Below, piece by piece: positions 21,451-30,266 of a stretch of DNA of 64,000 nucleotides. The notes beneath the pieces are model-generated. The model worked only from the letters and a program-made list of their open reading frames with translations, ran no database searches and was not told the DNA's origin. How positions within the stretch are numbered: the stretch's first letter is position 1; the number at the start of each line of letters is the position of its first letter. The position numbers and the translations under genes were made by a program. Source of the stretch: Devosia elaeis (GTDB lineage Bacteria; Pseudomonadota; Alphaproteobacteria; Rhizobiales; Devosiaceae); NCBI RefSeq assembly GCF_001650025.1, contig NZ_LVVY01000024.1, forward strand, positions 1 through 64,000. Direction: 5' to 3'.

Positions 21451-22959
21451 ATGGCGCTTACGCCAAGGCTGGAATTCCGCCAGTCGCAGAGCCTGACCCT
21501 GACCCCGCAGCTGATGCAGTCGATCCGGCTGCTGCAGCTCAGCCATCTCGAGCTCAACACCTTCGTCGATGCCGAATTGCTGCGCAATCCGCTGCTGGAG
21601 CGCGAGGAGGCGGGGAACGAGGAGCGGAGCGAGCCGGCCGAGATGCCCGAGCGGCAGACCGAGATGAGCGCCTATGAGGACACTTTTACCTCGGGCGAGC
21701 GCGTCAAGGATGCCGGCGAGATCGCCGAGGGCTACGATACTGCGGTCGAAAACGTCTTTCCCGACGCCATTCCCCAGGATATCGGCCAGACCGCCGGCCC
21801 CGACCGCAATGGATCGTTCGAGGGCGGCGAGGCGCCCGACCTCGATCAATATGTCGCCAGCCGGCCGCGCCTGTCCGACCACCTGGAGGCGCAGGCGCAG
21901 ATGCTGCTGCGCAATCCGGCCGACCGGCTGATCGCGCGGCACCTGATCGACGGGATCAACGAGGCGGGCTATCTCATTGTCGAACTCGATGCGGTGGCCG
22001 AAATGCTGGGCGCGGAGATCGAGGATGTCGAGGCGGTGCTGGGCGTGCTGCAGACCTGCGAGCCGGCCGGCATCTTTGCCCGCGACGTGGCCGAATGCCT
22101 TGCCATCCAATTGCGCGAACGCGACCGGCTCGATCCGATCATGCAGAAGCTGCTGGCCAATCTGGACCTTCTGGCCGAGCACAATATGCCGGCCTTGCTC
22201 AAGGCGGTGGGCTGCGACCGCGAGGACCTGGCCGACATGCTGGCCGAACTGCGCCTGCTCGACCCCCGGCCCGGCCTGGCCTTCGATACCGGCCCGGTGG
22301 AGGCGGTGGTGCCCGATGTCTTCGTGCGGTCCGGGCCGGACGGCGCCTGGCAGGTGGAGCTCAATTCCGACACCCTGCCCCGCGTGCTGGTCAACCGGGT
22401 CTATTATGCAAGCGTCTCGACGAAGACGCGCGACCCGGGCGAGAAGGCCTTCCTCTCCGATTGCCTGGCCAATGCCAATTGGCTGACCAAGAGCCTCGAC
22501 CAGCGCGCCCAGACCATCACCCGGGTGGCGGCCGAAATCGTGCGCCAGCAGGACGGTTTCCTCACCCATGGGGTGGCGCATTTGCGGCCCATGACGCTCA
22601 AGATCGTGGCGGAGGCCATCGACATGCACGAATCCACCGTCTCCCGCGTCACCGCCAACAAATATATGGCCACGCCGCGCGGCCTCTATGAGATGAAATA
22701 TTTCTTCACCACCGCCATCGCCTCGGCCGATGGCGGGGGCGAGCATTCGGCGGAAGCGGTGCGCCACCGCATCCGCCAATTGATCGATGCCGAGCCGGGC
22801 AATGACATCCTTTCGGACGACACCATCGCCGAAATGCTGCGCAAGGAGCAGGGGATCGACGTGGCCCGCCGCACCGTGGCCAAATATCGTGAAGCCATGA
22901 ACATTCCCTCCTCGGTGATCCGGCGCCGCCAGAAGAAGGATTTGGCCAGGATCGCGTGA
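21451..22959 (+). CDS. rpoN: RNA polymerase sigma-54 factor
   Basis: Alternative sigma factor for activator-dependent promoters (nitrogen, carbon and flagellar functions). The 502 residues show the Gln/Leu-rich activator-interacting region at the N-terminus (LEFRQSQSLTLTPQLMQSIRLLQLS), an acidic linker, the core-binding domain, the helix-turn-helix and the RpoN box ARRTVAKYREAMNIPSS (near residue 473). The usual downstream hpf and ptsN genes are not next to it; nfuA follows instead. Confidence 0.98.
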   Translation: MALTPRLEFRQSQSLTLTPQLMQSIRLLQLSHLELNTFVDAELLRNPLLEREEAGNEERSEPAEMPERQTEMSAYEDTFTSGERVKDAGEIAEGYDTAVENVFPDAIPQDIGQTAGPDRNGSFEGGEAPDLDQYVASRPRLSDHLEAQAQMLLRNPADRLIARHLIDGINEAGYLIVELDAVAEMLGAEIEDVEAVLGVLQTCEPAGIFARDVAECLAIQLRERDRLDPIMQKLLANLDLLAEHNMPALLKAVGCDREDLADMLAELRLLDPRPGLAFDTGPVEAVVPDVFVRSGPDGAWQVELNSDTLPRVLVNRVYYASVSTKTRDPGEKAFLSDCLANANWLTKSLDQRAQTITRVAAEIVRQQDGFLTHGVAHLRPMTLKIVAEAIDMHESTVSRVTANKYMATPRGLYEMKYFFTTAIASADGGGEHSAEAVRHRIRQLIDAEPGNDILSDDTIAEMLRKEQGIDVARRTVAKYREAMNIPSSVIRRRQKKDLARIA

Positions 22960-23025
22960 GGTCCGGCATCGGCCCGAGGATGACGATCCGTGATCGCCCT
23001 GCCCTCGGGGAAGGCGAAGTAGGGC

Positions 23026-23067
23026 TTGCAATCGCGGCTTAAAAGTCTATTTTAGAAGCATTCTAAT
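23026..23067 (+). promoter_or_regulatory. nfuA promoter with Irr-like operator
   Basis: A promoter TTGCAA (23026-23031), 16-base spacer, TATTTT (23048-23053) is overlapped by TTTAGAA-GCA-TTCTAAT (23051-23067), a near-perfect inverted repeat. From memory this is one base from the iron control element bound by Irr in Hyphomicrobiales. Its position over the -10 and start site predicts repression when iron is scarce. Confidence 0.6.
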
Positions 23068-23090
23068 TGTTAATCGCGCAGGGATTTCCC

Positions 23091-23657
23091 ATGTTCATCC
23101 AGACCGAAGCCACGCCCAATCCGGCGACGCTGAAATTCCTGCCGGGCCGCGATGTCGTGACCGGCGAACCGCGCGATTTCCGCTCCCTCGAAGCGGCGGC
23201 GATTTCGCCGCTGGCCACCGGGCTCTTCGCCATTTCCGGGGTGACCGGGGTGTTCCTGGGCGCCGATTTCATCTCGGTGACCAAGGACGACACCAATTGG
23301 GCCCATATCAAGCCGGCCATTCTCGGCGTGATCATGGATCATTTCCTCTCCGGCAAGCCGGTGATCGTGGAAGACGGCGCCGCGCCCATCGCCTTCGACG
23401 AGATCGAGGAATTCTACGAAGAAGACGACAAGGAAATGGTGGAAGTCATCAAGGAGCTTCTGGCCACCCGCGTGCGTCCGGCCGTGGCCATGGATGGCGG
23501 CGACATCATCTTCAAGGGTTTCAAGGAAGGCACGGTATTCCTGCACATGCAGGGCGCCTGCTCGGGCTGCCCCTCCTCCACCGCCACGCTCAAGAGCGGC
23601 ATCGAAAACCTGCTCCGCCATTTCGTGCCCGGCGTCGAGGCGGTTCAGCAGGTTTGA
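23091..23657 (+). CDS. nfuA: NifU-like Fe-S cluster carrier NfuA
   Basis: Iron-sulphur scaffold/carrier delivering [4Fe-4S] clusters. 188 residues: N-terminal Nfu_N domain (MFIQTEATPNPATLKFLPGR...) and C-terminal NifU domain with the cluster ligands GACSGCPSSTATLKSGIEN (CxxC). This two-domain form is the alphaproteobacterial and mitochondrial (NFU1) type. I start at MFIQTEATPNP; the earlier ATG falls inside the operator region. Confidence 0.96.
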   Translation: MFIQTEATPNPATLKFLPGRDVVTGEPRDFRSLEAAAISPLATGLFAISGVTGVFLGADFISVTKDDTNWAHIKPAILGVIMDHFLSGKPVIVEDGAAPIAFDEIEEFYEEDDKEMVEVIKELLATRVRPAVAMDGGDIIFKGFKEGTVFLHMQGACSGCPSSTATLKSGIENLLRHFVPGVEAVQQV

Positions 23658-23671
23658 GGCCGGCCGAAAGG

Positions 23672-24095
23672 CAGATCGCTCCGGTGGAGCGATTTTGGGC
23701 CGCAAAGCCATGAGAGCTACGCTCGAATGGCCGGCCGCACTTCGGGGCCGTCGGCTCCATCGCCCCCTCGCCCCTCAGGGGAGAGGGGCGAGGTGAGGGG
23801 TGAAGCCCCCGGGGACCGCGACAGTGAACCCCTCATCCGGCCCTTCGGGCCACCTTCTCCCCTCAGGGGAGAAGGAAGGGGGCCTTTCGCGGCAAACAGT
23901 TAAGCAGCAAGTCAGGGGCCCGATGAGCGATCATCGGGCTCCGGTTTTTTTGGCGCTTCGGTTGCTGCGCCCCCTCTCCCTTGGGGGAGAGGGTTGGGGT
24001 GAGGGGGCCTTCGGGCAAACGCCGAGCGAATTGAAGGCCCCCTCACCCGGTCCTTCGGACCGACCTCTCCCCCCAAGGGAGAGGTAGAGTTGCCC
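23672..24095. repeat. Repeat cluster between nfuA and the rRNA methylase gene
   Basis: The 23658-24144 gap has no gene. It holds a copy of the covarying hairpin module (8-bp stem 23675-23682 / 23686-23693; GAGC-TAC-GCTC at 23714-23724), then two elements of the CCCCTCACCC / CCTCTCCC family: 23765-23885 (with CTTCTCCCCTCAGGGGAGAAG) and 23966-24088, whose ends GGCCCCCTCACCC and GGGTGAGGGGGCC are inverted. Confidence 0.75.
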
Positions 24096-24144
24096 CATCG
24101 CCGCAAACCCGCTACCTGCAAGCCCAGCAAGCCCCGGATTCAAT

Positions 24145-25338
24145 ATGCCCGTTACCGCCCATATCGAAAGCCTTGGCCACAAGGGCGAAGGCATCGCACT
24201 TGTCGAGGGCAAGCGCGTCTTCGTGCCTTTCGCGCTGCCGGGCGAGGACGTGCTGATCGACACCGCAGGCGAGCGCGGCACGCTGCTCGAAGTGCTGGCC
24301 CCTGCCCCCAACCGCGCCGAACCCTTCTGCCCGCGTTTCGGCCGTTGCGGCGGCTGCCAATTGCAGCACATGGATGCGGCCGGCTATGCCCAATTCAAGA
24401 CCGGCCTCGTGGTCAATCCGCTGCGCCAGGCGGGCCTCGATGTCCAGGTCTCCCGCTTCGTCACCGCCCATGGCGCCGGCCGCCGCCGCGCGACGCTGCA
24501 TGCCCGCAGGGACGGCGCCGGCTATATGCGGCTCAGGAGCCATGACCTGCTCGACCTCGATGCCTGCCCCATCCTGGTGCCGGCCCTGGCGCGGGCGCCC
24601 GATATCGCCCGTGCCCTGGGCGCGGCGATCGGGGAATGCGACCTGGCCTTTACCGCCACCAATGCGGGGATCGATGTCGGCATCCGCAAGGCGCCCCGCG
24701 CTGTGCGCGCCGAGGCCCTGGTGCCGCTGGCCAATCGACTCGGCCTGGCCCGGCTGGCTCTGGGCAATGAAATGATCCTGCTGCGCCAACAGCCCAGCGT
24801 CAGCATGGGCCGCTCGGAGGTCGAGCTGCCCATCGGCAGCTTTCTCCAGGCGACGGCCGAGGCCGAACAGGTGCTGGCCGATTACGTCATCGCCGCCGTG
24901 GGCAAGGCGAAATCGGTCGCCGACCTGTTCTGCGGCATCGGTCCCTTCGCGCTGCGGCTGGCGGAAACGGCGCGGGTCTATGCCGCCGACAGCGACCGCC
25001 CCGCCATTGCCGCGCTGGACAAGGCGGCGCGCCATACCAAGGGCCTCAAGGCCATTACCGGCAAGGCGCGCGACCTGTTCCGCGATCCGCTGACCCGGTT
25101 CGAGCTCGATTTCGACTGCGTGGTGCTCGATCCGCCACGGGCCGGCGCCGAAGCGCAGGTCCGGGAAATCGCCGTTTCCAAAGTGCCGCGCGTGGTGATG
25201 GTGGCCTGCGACCCGAAGACCTTTGCCCGCGACGCTGAACAGCTCGTTCAAGCCGGGTTCATCTTGCGCGACCTAATAATCGTGGATCAGTTCGCCTGGT
25301 CCACCCACATTGAAGTGGCGGCCACCTTCGAGCGGTGA
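24145..25338 (+). CDS. RlmD/TrmA-family RNA (uracil-C5)-methyltransferase
   Basis: A SAM-dependent m5U methylase of the RumA/TrmA family, most likely for 23S rRNA. 397 residues: TRAM-like N-terminus (IESLGHKGEGIALVEGKRVFVP), four Fe-S cysteines (C62, C68, C71 in FCPRFGRCGGC, and C141 in DACPIL), SAM motif VADLFCGIGPFALRLA, and catalytic Cys C355 in MVACDPKTFARD. The Fe-S ligands argue for RlmD/RlmC rather than TrmA. Target position cannot be told from sequence. Confidence 0.9.
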   Translation: MPVTAHIESLGHKGEGIALVEGKRVFVPFALPGEDVLIDTAGERGTLLEVLAPAPNRAEPFCPRFGRCGGCQLQHMDAAGYAQFKTGLVVNPLRQAGLDVQVSRFVTAHGAGRRRATLHARRDGAGYMRLRSHDLLDLDACPILVPALARAPDIARALGAAIGECDLAFTATNAGIDVGIRKAPRAVRAEALVPLANRLGLARLALGNEMILLRQQPSVSMGRSEVELPIGSFLQATAEAEQVLADYVIAAVGKAKSVADLFCGIGPFALRLAETARVYAADSDRPAIAALDKAARHTKGLKAITGKARDLFRDPLTRFELDFDCVVLDPPRAGAEAQVREIAVSKVPRVVMVACDPKTFARDAEQLVQAGFILRDLIIVDQFAWSTHIEVAATFER

Positions 25339-25448
25339 CATGTGGCAACCCAAATGCCCCACGGAGCGTTCATGGGATCAGGCGTATAAGTCATTTACAT
25401 TCGCGCAAGGCAGAGATCGAGCGTGACGATGTATGGAGTGAACCATCA

Positions 25449-25832
25449 ATGCTTGCAAAATCTCTTGTTGCTGCCACCGCAATTGCCTTGTCGCTGGCGG
25501 TGCCCACCATAGCACAAGACGCCAGCCCCAACGGCACCTGGGTGGATCGCTGGGGCACCAGCTTCACCTTCGAATTATGCGGTGACGGCACTCAATTGTG
25601 CGGGGTGCTGAACGACATCCAGGGCGACAGCCGCACCGAGGAAAACCTCAAATTCGTCAACCAGGAAGTGGTGCGCGGCACCCAGACCGGGCCCAATAAG
25701 TGGGAAGGCAATATCGCGCTCAATGGCGGCAATGCCAAAGCCACCGTGGAATTGACGGGGCCCGACACGCTCAAGATCACCGGCTGCCGCGCCGTGATCC
25801 TGTGCTCGAGCATCGATTATCATCGCCAGTAA
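25449..25832 (+). CDS. DUF2147-type exported protein
   Basis: A 127-residue secreted protein: signal peptide MLAKSLVAATAIALSLAVPT with cleavage near IAQ-DA, then a mature domain opening PNGTWVDRWGTSFTFELCGDGTQLCGVLNDIQG, the pattern of DUF2147, with four cysteines that could pair in the periplasm. Role unknown; family members are often linked with envelope stress or metabolites. The longer upstream frame has no ribosome site. A clear terminator follows. Confidence 0.85.
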   Translation: MLAKSLVAATAIALSLAVPTIAQDASPNGTWVDRWGTSFTFELCGDGTQLCGVLNDIQGDSRTEENLKFVNQEVVRGTQTGPNKWEGNIALNGGNAKATVELTGPDTLKITGCRAVILCSSIDYHRQ

Positions 25833-25847
25833 TTTACGCTGACGCAT

Positions 25848-25881
25848 GCAAAAACCCCGGATGCAAGTCCGGGGTTTTTCG
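25848..25881 (+). terminator. Rho-independent terminator after DUF2147 gene
   Basis: AAAACCCCGG / CCGGGGTTTT stem with an eight-base loop and a T-run. It is nearly symmetrical and also suits the convergent isomerase gene. Confidence 0.92.
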
Positions 25882-25903
25882 TTTTGGCCGCCATCGGGGC
25901 AAT

Positions 25904-26728
25904 TCAGCAGACCGTCGCGACCCGCTCCTTGATCACCGCCAGCACCTCGTCGCCGGGACGCTTCCACCAATTGTCCTGGGAGAAGATTTCCACTTCCTGG
26001 GGACCGAAAAAGCCGGCCTCCTCGATCATCCTGCGGATGCCCGGCAGGTCGATGACGCCATCGCCCATCATGCCGCGATCGAGCAGCATGTCCTTGGTCG
26101 GCACCAGCCAGTCGCAGATATGGTGGGCGAAGATGCGCTTCATGCGGCCGGCCCGGGCAATGGCGCGGGCCAGGTTGGGGTCCCACCAGACGTGATAGAC
26201 GTCGATGGCGACGCCCACGGTCTCGCCCAGCATTTCGCAGATATCGAGCGCCTGGTCGATCGTGTTCACGCAGGCGCGATCGGCGGCATACATGGGATGC
26301 AGCGGCTCGATGGCGATCTTCACCCCCGATGCCTTGGCATGGGGCAGCATGGCGGCGATGCCGTCGGCCACCATCTGCCGGGCGCCGCCGATATCGCGGC
26401 TACCCTCCGGCAGGCCGCCCACCACCAGGACCAGGCAATCGGCATTGAGCGCCGCCGCCTCGTCGATGGCCCGCAGATTGTCATCGATATTGGCCTTGCG
26501 CCCTTCGGCGCTGGCTGCCGGGAACATGCCGCCCCGGCACACGCCGGTAACCTGGAGCTTGTTCTGGCGCACGATGCGCGCGGCCTCGTCGAGGCCGATG
26601 GCGGCGATCTGGTCGCGCCAGGGGGAGATGGCGGTGATGCCGGCCCGCAGGCACCCATCCACCGCTTCGGCAAAGCCCCATTGCTGGCGCGTGGTGGCCA
26701 GGTTCAGCGAAATGGCGCGCTCGGTCAT
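25904..26728 (-). CDS. Sugar phosphate isomerase/epimerase (TIM-barrel)
   Basis: A 274-residue xylose-isomerase-like TIM barrel (AP endonuclease family 2). Visible barrel and metal-site elements are VKIAIEPLHPMYAADRA, VGVAIDVYHVWWDPNL (Asp/His), IFAHHICDW and EVEIFSQDNWW with candidate metal-binding Glu/Asp/His. Such proteins isomerise or epimerise sugars or keto-sugars. It overlaps the DUF993 gene by four bases (ATGA) and is the last gene of a three-gene operon with a Gfo/Idh/MocA dehydrogenase. The exact substrate is not shown. Confidence 0.9.
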   Translation of the reverse strand: MTERAISLNLATTRQQWGFAEAVDGCLRAGITAISPWRDQIAAIGLDEAARIVRQNKLQVTGVCRGGMFPAASAEGRKANIDDNLRAIDEAAALNADCLVLVVGGLPEGSRDIGGARQMVADGIAAMLPHAKASGVKIAIEPLHPMYAADRACVNTIDQALDICEMLGETVGVAIDVYHVWWDPNLARAIARAGRMKRIFAHHICDWLVPTKDMLLDRGMMGDGVIDLPGIRRMIEEAGFFGPQEVEIFSQDNWWKRPGDEVLAVIKERVATVC

Positions 26729-27894
26729 GACGCCACTCCATGCACGGCCAGGACCTGCTTCATGCGCGCCGTGGCCAGGTCCGGATCGGCCAGCACCCGG
26801 GCCTTGTCGGCCAGGCGGAACAATTCGCTGAGATGCTGCAGCGAGCGGGCCGATTCCTGCCCGCCGATCATGGTGAAATGGTCCTGAAGCCCGTTGAGAT
26901 AGGCCAGGAACACCACGCCGGTCTTGTAGAAGCGCGTCGGCGCCGCGAAGATATGGCGGCTGAGCGGCACGGTGGGCTCGAGAATATCGAAGAATTCGTT
27001 GTTATTGCCCTTGCCCAGGGCCGCCAGGCCGGCCGAGGCGGCGGGCGCGATGGCGTCGAAAATGCCCAGCAGGGCATGGGAATAGCCTTCGGCGTCGCCG
27101 GCGATCAGTTCGGCATAGTTGAAATCGTCGCCGGTATACATCTTCACCCCTTCCGGCAGGCGGCGGCGCATGGCGATTTCCTTTTCCGCCGAAAGCAGGG
27201 AAATCTTGATGCCATCGACCTTGTCGGCATGGGCGGCGATGACGTCCAGGCACACGTCCATGGCCTTGTCGTGGTCGATATCGCCCCAATAGCCCTGCAG
27301 CGCGGGATCGAACATCTCGCCCAGCCAGTGCAGGATCACCGGCTGCTTCACATTGGCGAGCACATGGCCATAGACGCGGGCATAATCGTCCGGCGACCTG
27401 GCCGCGGCGGCGAGCGCGCGGCTGGCCATGAGGATGACGCGGCCGCCCTCGCCTTCGACGAAGCCGACCTGTTCGTCATAGGCCCTGAGGATATCGTCGA
27501 TGCTGACATCGGGGCCGGGCGCCAGGTGATCGGTGCCGGCGCCATAGGCGATGAGCGCATCGTCGCGCGTGCGGGCCTCGGCCTGGGCGCGCCGGATCAG
27601 CTCCCTGGCTTCGGTCCAGGTGAGCCCCATGCCGCGCTGCGCCGTATCCATGGCTTCGGCGACGCCAAGGCCGAGATCCCAGAGGCGATGACGGAAGGCC
27701 AGGGTCTTGTCCCAATCAATGGCCGGGGTCAGCCAGGGATCGTTCGAGGCCAGGGGATCGGCCACGACATGGGCCGCGGCAAAGGCAATGCGCGGAAAAT
27801 CGGCCGCCTTGAATTTCACGAAGGGAATGGGATCACCGGTCAGCGTGTAAGGGCTGACGGAACGGTCGGGATTGGGCAGGTTGATTATGGGCAT
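26725..27894 (-). CDS. DUF993 family protein (DapA-like barrel)
   Basis: A 389-residue protein of the DUF993 family, distantly like dihydrodipicolinate synthase aldolases (KISLLSAEKEIAMRRRLPEG and KMYTGDDFNYAELIAGDAEG correspond to the barrel strands, with a possible catalytic Lys in DGIKISLL). In my experience DUF993 genes regularly sit between a Gfo/Idh/MocA oxidoreductase and a sugar isomerase, as here, which suggests a retro-aldol or hydratase step in carbohydrate breakdown. Start at MPIINLPNPDRS: GGAGG lies five bases upstream. Confidence 0.88.
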   Translation of the reverse strand: MPIINLPNPDRSVSPYTLTGDPIPFVKFKAADFPRIAFAAAHVVADPLASNDPWLTPAIDWDKTLAFRHRLWDLGLGVAEAMDTAQRGMGLTWTEARELIRRAQAEARTRDDALIAYGAGTDHLAPGPDVSIDDILRAYDEQVGFVEGEGGRVILMASRALAAAARSPDDYARVYGHVLANVKQPVILHWLGEMFDPALQGYWGDIDHDKAMDVCLDVIAAHADKVDGIKISLLSAEKEIAMRRRLPEGVKMYTGDDFNYAELIAGDAEGYSHALLGIFDAIAPAASAGLAALGKGNNNEFFDILEPTVPLSRHIFAAPTRFYKTGVVFLAYLNGLQDHFTMIGGQESARSLQHLSELFRLADKARVLADPDLATARMKQVLAVHGVAS

Positions 27895-27904
27895 CGAGGC
27901 CTCC

Positions 27905-28047
27905 AAAAGGCCCCCTCACCCGGCGCTGCGCGCCGACCTCTCCCCCGAAGGGAGAGGTGAAGAGGGCACAATGACTGGTCTTGCATCACCTCTCCCTGGG
28001 GGGAGAGGTCGGCCCCATTTGGGGCCGGGTGAGGGGGCCTTTGGCCC
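27905..28047. repeat. Long palindromic repeat inside the oxidoreductase-DUF993 operon
   Basis: Outer arms AAAGGCCCCCTCACCCGG (27906-27923) and its inverse CCGGGTGAGGGGGCCTTT (28024-28041) enclose inner arms GACCTCTCCC and GGGAGAGGTC. The whole 143-bp spacer between the two co-directional genes is one foldable unit, related to those at 23966, 34230 and 39110. Confidence 0.8.
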
Positions 28048-28049
28048 AA

Positions 28050-29201
28050 TCAGAATTCCAGCTTCGGCACGTCCAGCCAGCGGCGTTCCTGCCAGGACTT
28101 CAGGCCCAGCTCGGCGAGCTGCACGCCCTTGGCGCCCGCTTCCAGGCCATAGGGCCAGGGCGCGTCCTCGGCGACGTGGCGCAGGAACATTTCCCATTGC
28201 GCCTTGAAGCCGTTATCGGCGGGCCAATTGTCCGGCACTTCTTCCCAATCGGCGAAGAAGTTCATGGTCTGCGGCTGGTCGGGATTCCACACCGGCTTGG
28301 GCGTATTGACGCGATGCTGGGTCCAGCATTTGTGCAGGCCCGCCACGGCCGAACCATGGGTGCCGTCGACATGGAAGGTGACGAGATCGTCGCGGCGGAC
28401 GCGGGTGGTCCAGCTCGAATTGATCTGGGCGATCACCCCGCCTTCCAGCTCGAAGGTGGCATAGGCGGCGTCATCGGTATCGCAATCGAAGACCTTGCCC
28501 TTTTCGTCGACGCGCTGGGGAATATGGGTGGCGCCCAGGCACGACACGGCCTGCACCTCGCCGAAGAGATTGTCCATCACATAGCGCCAATGGCACAGCA
28601 TATCGAGGATGATGCCGCCGCCATCGTTCTTGCGATAATTCCAGGAGGGGCGCTGCGCCTTCTGCCAATCGCCCTCGAAGACCCAATAGCCGAACTCGCC
28701 GCGCACCGACAGAATCTTGCCGAAAAAGCCGCTGTCGCGCAGCATTTTGAGCTTCATCAGGCCCGGCAGAAACAGCTTGTCCTGCACCACGCCATGCTTG
28801 AGGCCGGAGGCGCGGGCGGTCTTGGCGAGCTTCACCGCCACGTCGAGATCGTCGGAGGTCGGCTTTTCGCAATAGACATGCTTGCCGGCGGCGAGAGCTC
28901 GCTCCAGCAGGCCGGCGCGCATCAGCGTGGTGCCGGCATCGAAAAAGATCGTGTCGTCCGGATTGGCCAAAGCCGCATCGAGATCGGTGCCCCAGCGGGC
29001 AATGTTGTGCTTCTTGGCCAGGGCTTCCATCTTGTCGCGGTCGCGGCCGACAATGATGGGATCCACGACCAGCCGGTCGCCATTGGCAAGGCCGATGCCG
29101 CCCTGGTCGCGGATCGCCAGGATCGAGCGCACCAGGTGCTGGTTGTAGCCCATGCGCCCGGTGACGCCATGCATGATGATGCCAATGCGGTGTTCCGCCA
29201 T
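28050..29201 (-). CDS. Gfo/Idh/MocA family oxidoreductase
   Basis: A 383-residue NAD(P)-dependent dehydrogenase. Rossmann start RIGIIMHGVTGRMGYNQHL (an atypical GxTGxMG instead of GxGxxG), the cofactor-side motif CEKPTSDDLDVAVKLAKTA containing the conserved EKP, and the C-terminal (beta/alpha) domain with WNYRKNDGGGIILDMLCHWRYVMD. Probably oxidises a sugar or inositol-type substrate in the same pathway as the DUF993 and isomerase proteins downstream. Driven by the promoter and operator at 29229-29275. Confidence 0.92.
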   Translation of the reverse strand: MAEHRIGIIMHGVTGRMGYNQHLVRSILAIRDQGGIGLANGDRLVVDPIIVGRDRDKMEALAKKHNIARWGTDLDAALANPDDTIFFDAGTTLMRAGLLERALAAGKHVYCEKPTSDDLDVAVKLAKTARASGLKHGVVQDKLFLPGLMKLKMLRDSGFFGKILSVRGEFGYWVFEGDWQKAQRPSWNYRKNDGGGIILDMLCHWRYVMDNLFGEVQAVSCLGATHIPQRVDEKGKVFDCDTDDAAYATFELEGGVIAQINSSWTTRVRRDDLVTFHVDGTHGSAVAGLHKCWTQHRVNTPKPVWNPDQPQTMNFFADWEEVPDNWPADNGFKAQWEMFLRHVAEDAPWPYGLEAGAKGVQLAELGLKSWQERRWLDVPKLEF

Positions 29202-29228
29202 TCAGATCTCCCAAGACTCGCTGTCTGT

Positions 29229-29275
29229 GTAACTGATTAGTTACTTACCTATATGAAGCGGCGGGGCGGCGTCAA
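29229..29275 (-). promoter_or_regulatory. Promoter and 16-bp operator of the oxidoreductase operon
   Basis: Minus strand: TTGACG (29275-29270), 16-base spacer, TATAGG (29253-29248), start near 29241. The perfect inverted repeat GTAACT-AATC-AGTTAC (29244-29229) covers the predicted start site, the classical place for a repressor. The size and symmetry suit a TetR-type dimer; the TetR gene at 33527 is the nearest candidate. Confidence 0.6.
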
Positions 29276-29304
29276 GCGGGCGCGGATGCGACCTTGGACT
29301 CAGC

Positions 29305-30051
29305 TCAGAGGCCCAGCACCATCTTGAGCCCCATCAGGCCCAGGAAGATCAGGATCATGAGGTCGAAGGCCTTGCGGCTGAGTCGGCCGGCCAGCAATTG
29401 GCCGATCGGCATGACGACCAGGATGGGGATCATGGCCAGCAGCGCCTCGATCACCCATTGCGGCTGCATGATGCCGCTCAGCACCAAAGCGGGAAACTGC
29501 ACCAGGCCCAGGGCCAGGAACATGGCGGAAACCGCATAGACATGGGCGTGACGATCGAGCCCCATGGCGTGGATGAAGGTGACGCCCATGGGCGCCGAAA
29601 TGCCGGTGGCGCCCTGCAGGACGCCGGAGCCGAACCCGGCGAAAGGCCCGGCGCGCATGGCCATTTCCGGGCCGACCGAGAGATGCGGCCGACTGACCTT
29701 GAGGACGAAATAGGCCAGCAGCAGCAGGCCGAGCGAGAAGACCAGGGCCCGTTCGGGCAGGTTGCGCAGCAGCCAGGTGCCCAGGATCACCCCCAAGGCG
29801 CCCGCCGCCAGGAACCAGGGCAGGAAGCGCATGCGCGCATCGCGCCTTGCGGCGCGGAACTGCCAGATCTGCATGGAATTGGTCAGCACCTGCGTGATGG
29901 CCATGATGCCCACCGCATGCTGCAATCCGAACACGGTCGTCAGCACCGGCAGGGCCACCAGCGGCAGGCCCATGCCGGTCGCGCCCTTGACCAGCGCCCC
30001 CGCCGCCAGCGCCAGAGCCATGATCGCCATGCGCCCGAGATCGAAATCCAT
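29305..30051 (-). CDS. TauE/SafE-family membrane permease
   Basis: A 248-residue protein with about eight membrane helices and the duplicated TSUP motifs, e.g. ALAAGALVKGATGMGLPLVALPVL at the N-terminus and GPFAGFGSGVLQGATGISAPMGVTF in the middle. The family exports or imports sulphite, sulphoacetate and small organic anions. Start at MDFDLGRM with GGGGA upstream. It is divergent from tctCBA and points the same way as the oxidoreductase operon, so it could move a substrate or by-product of that module. Confidence 0.88.
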   Translation of the reverse strand: MDFDLGRMAIMALALAAGALVKGATGMGLPLVALPVLTTVFGLQHAVGIMAITQVLTNSMQIWQFRAARRDARMRFLPWFLAAGALGVILGTWLLRNLPERALVFSLGLLLLAYFVLKVSRPHLSVGPEMAMRAGPFAGFGSGVLQGATGISAPMGVTFIHAMGLDRHAHVYAVSAMFLALGLVQFPALVLSGIMQPQWVIEALLAMIPILVVMPIGQLLAGRLSRKAFDLMILIFLGLMGLKMVLGL

Positions 30052-30266
30052 CGCGTCCCCCAAACGATAACGATGCGGTGCAATCGCCATCAGCGCTTCA
30101 ATTCTTAGTCCGAAAGCTTGCTGACTGACAATTGCTTAGCGATATTTCGACGAAGCCGAAAGCTCACCAGACAGTTACTTCTCGCTTGACAGCATGGCGG
30201 ATCGCTCGCAAGCTCCGGCATGAGAGCCATAAGAAGCGGCCTCGTGATTATGGGAGGATTACGACG

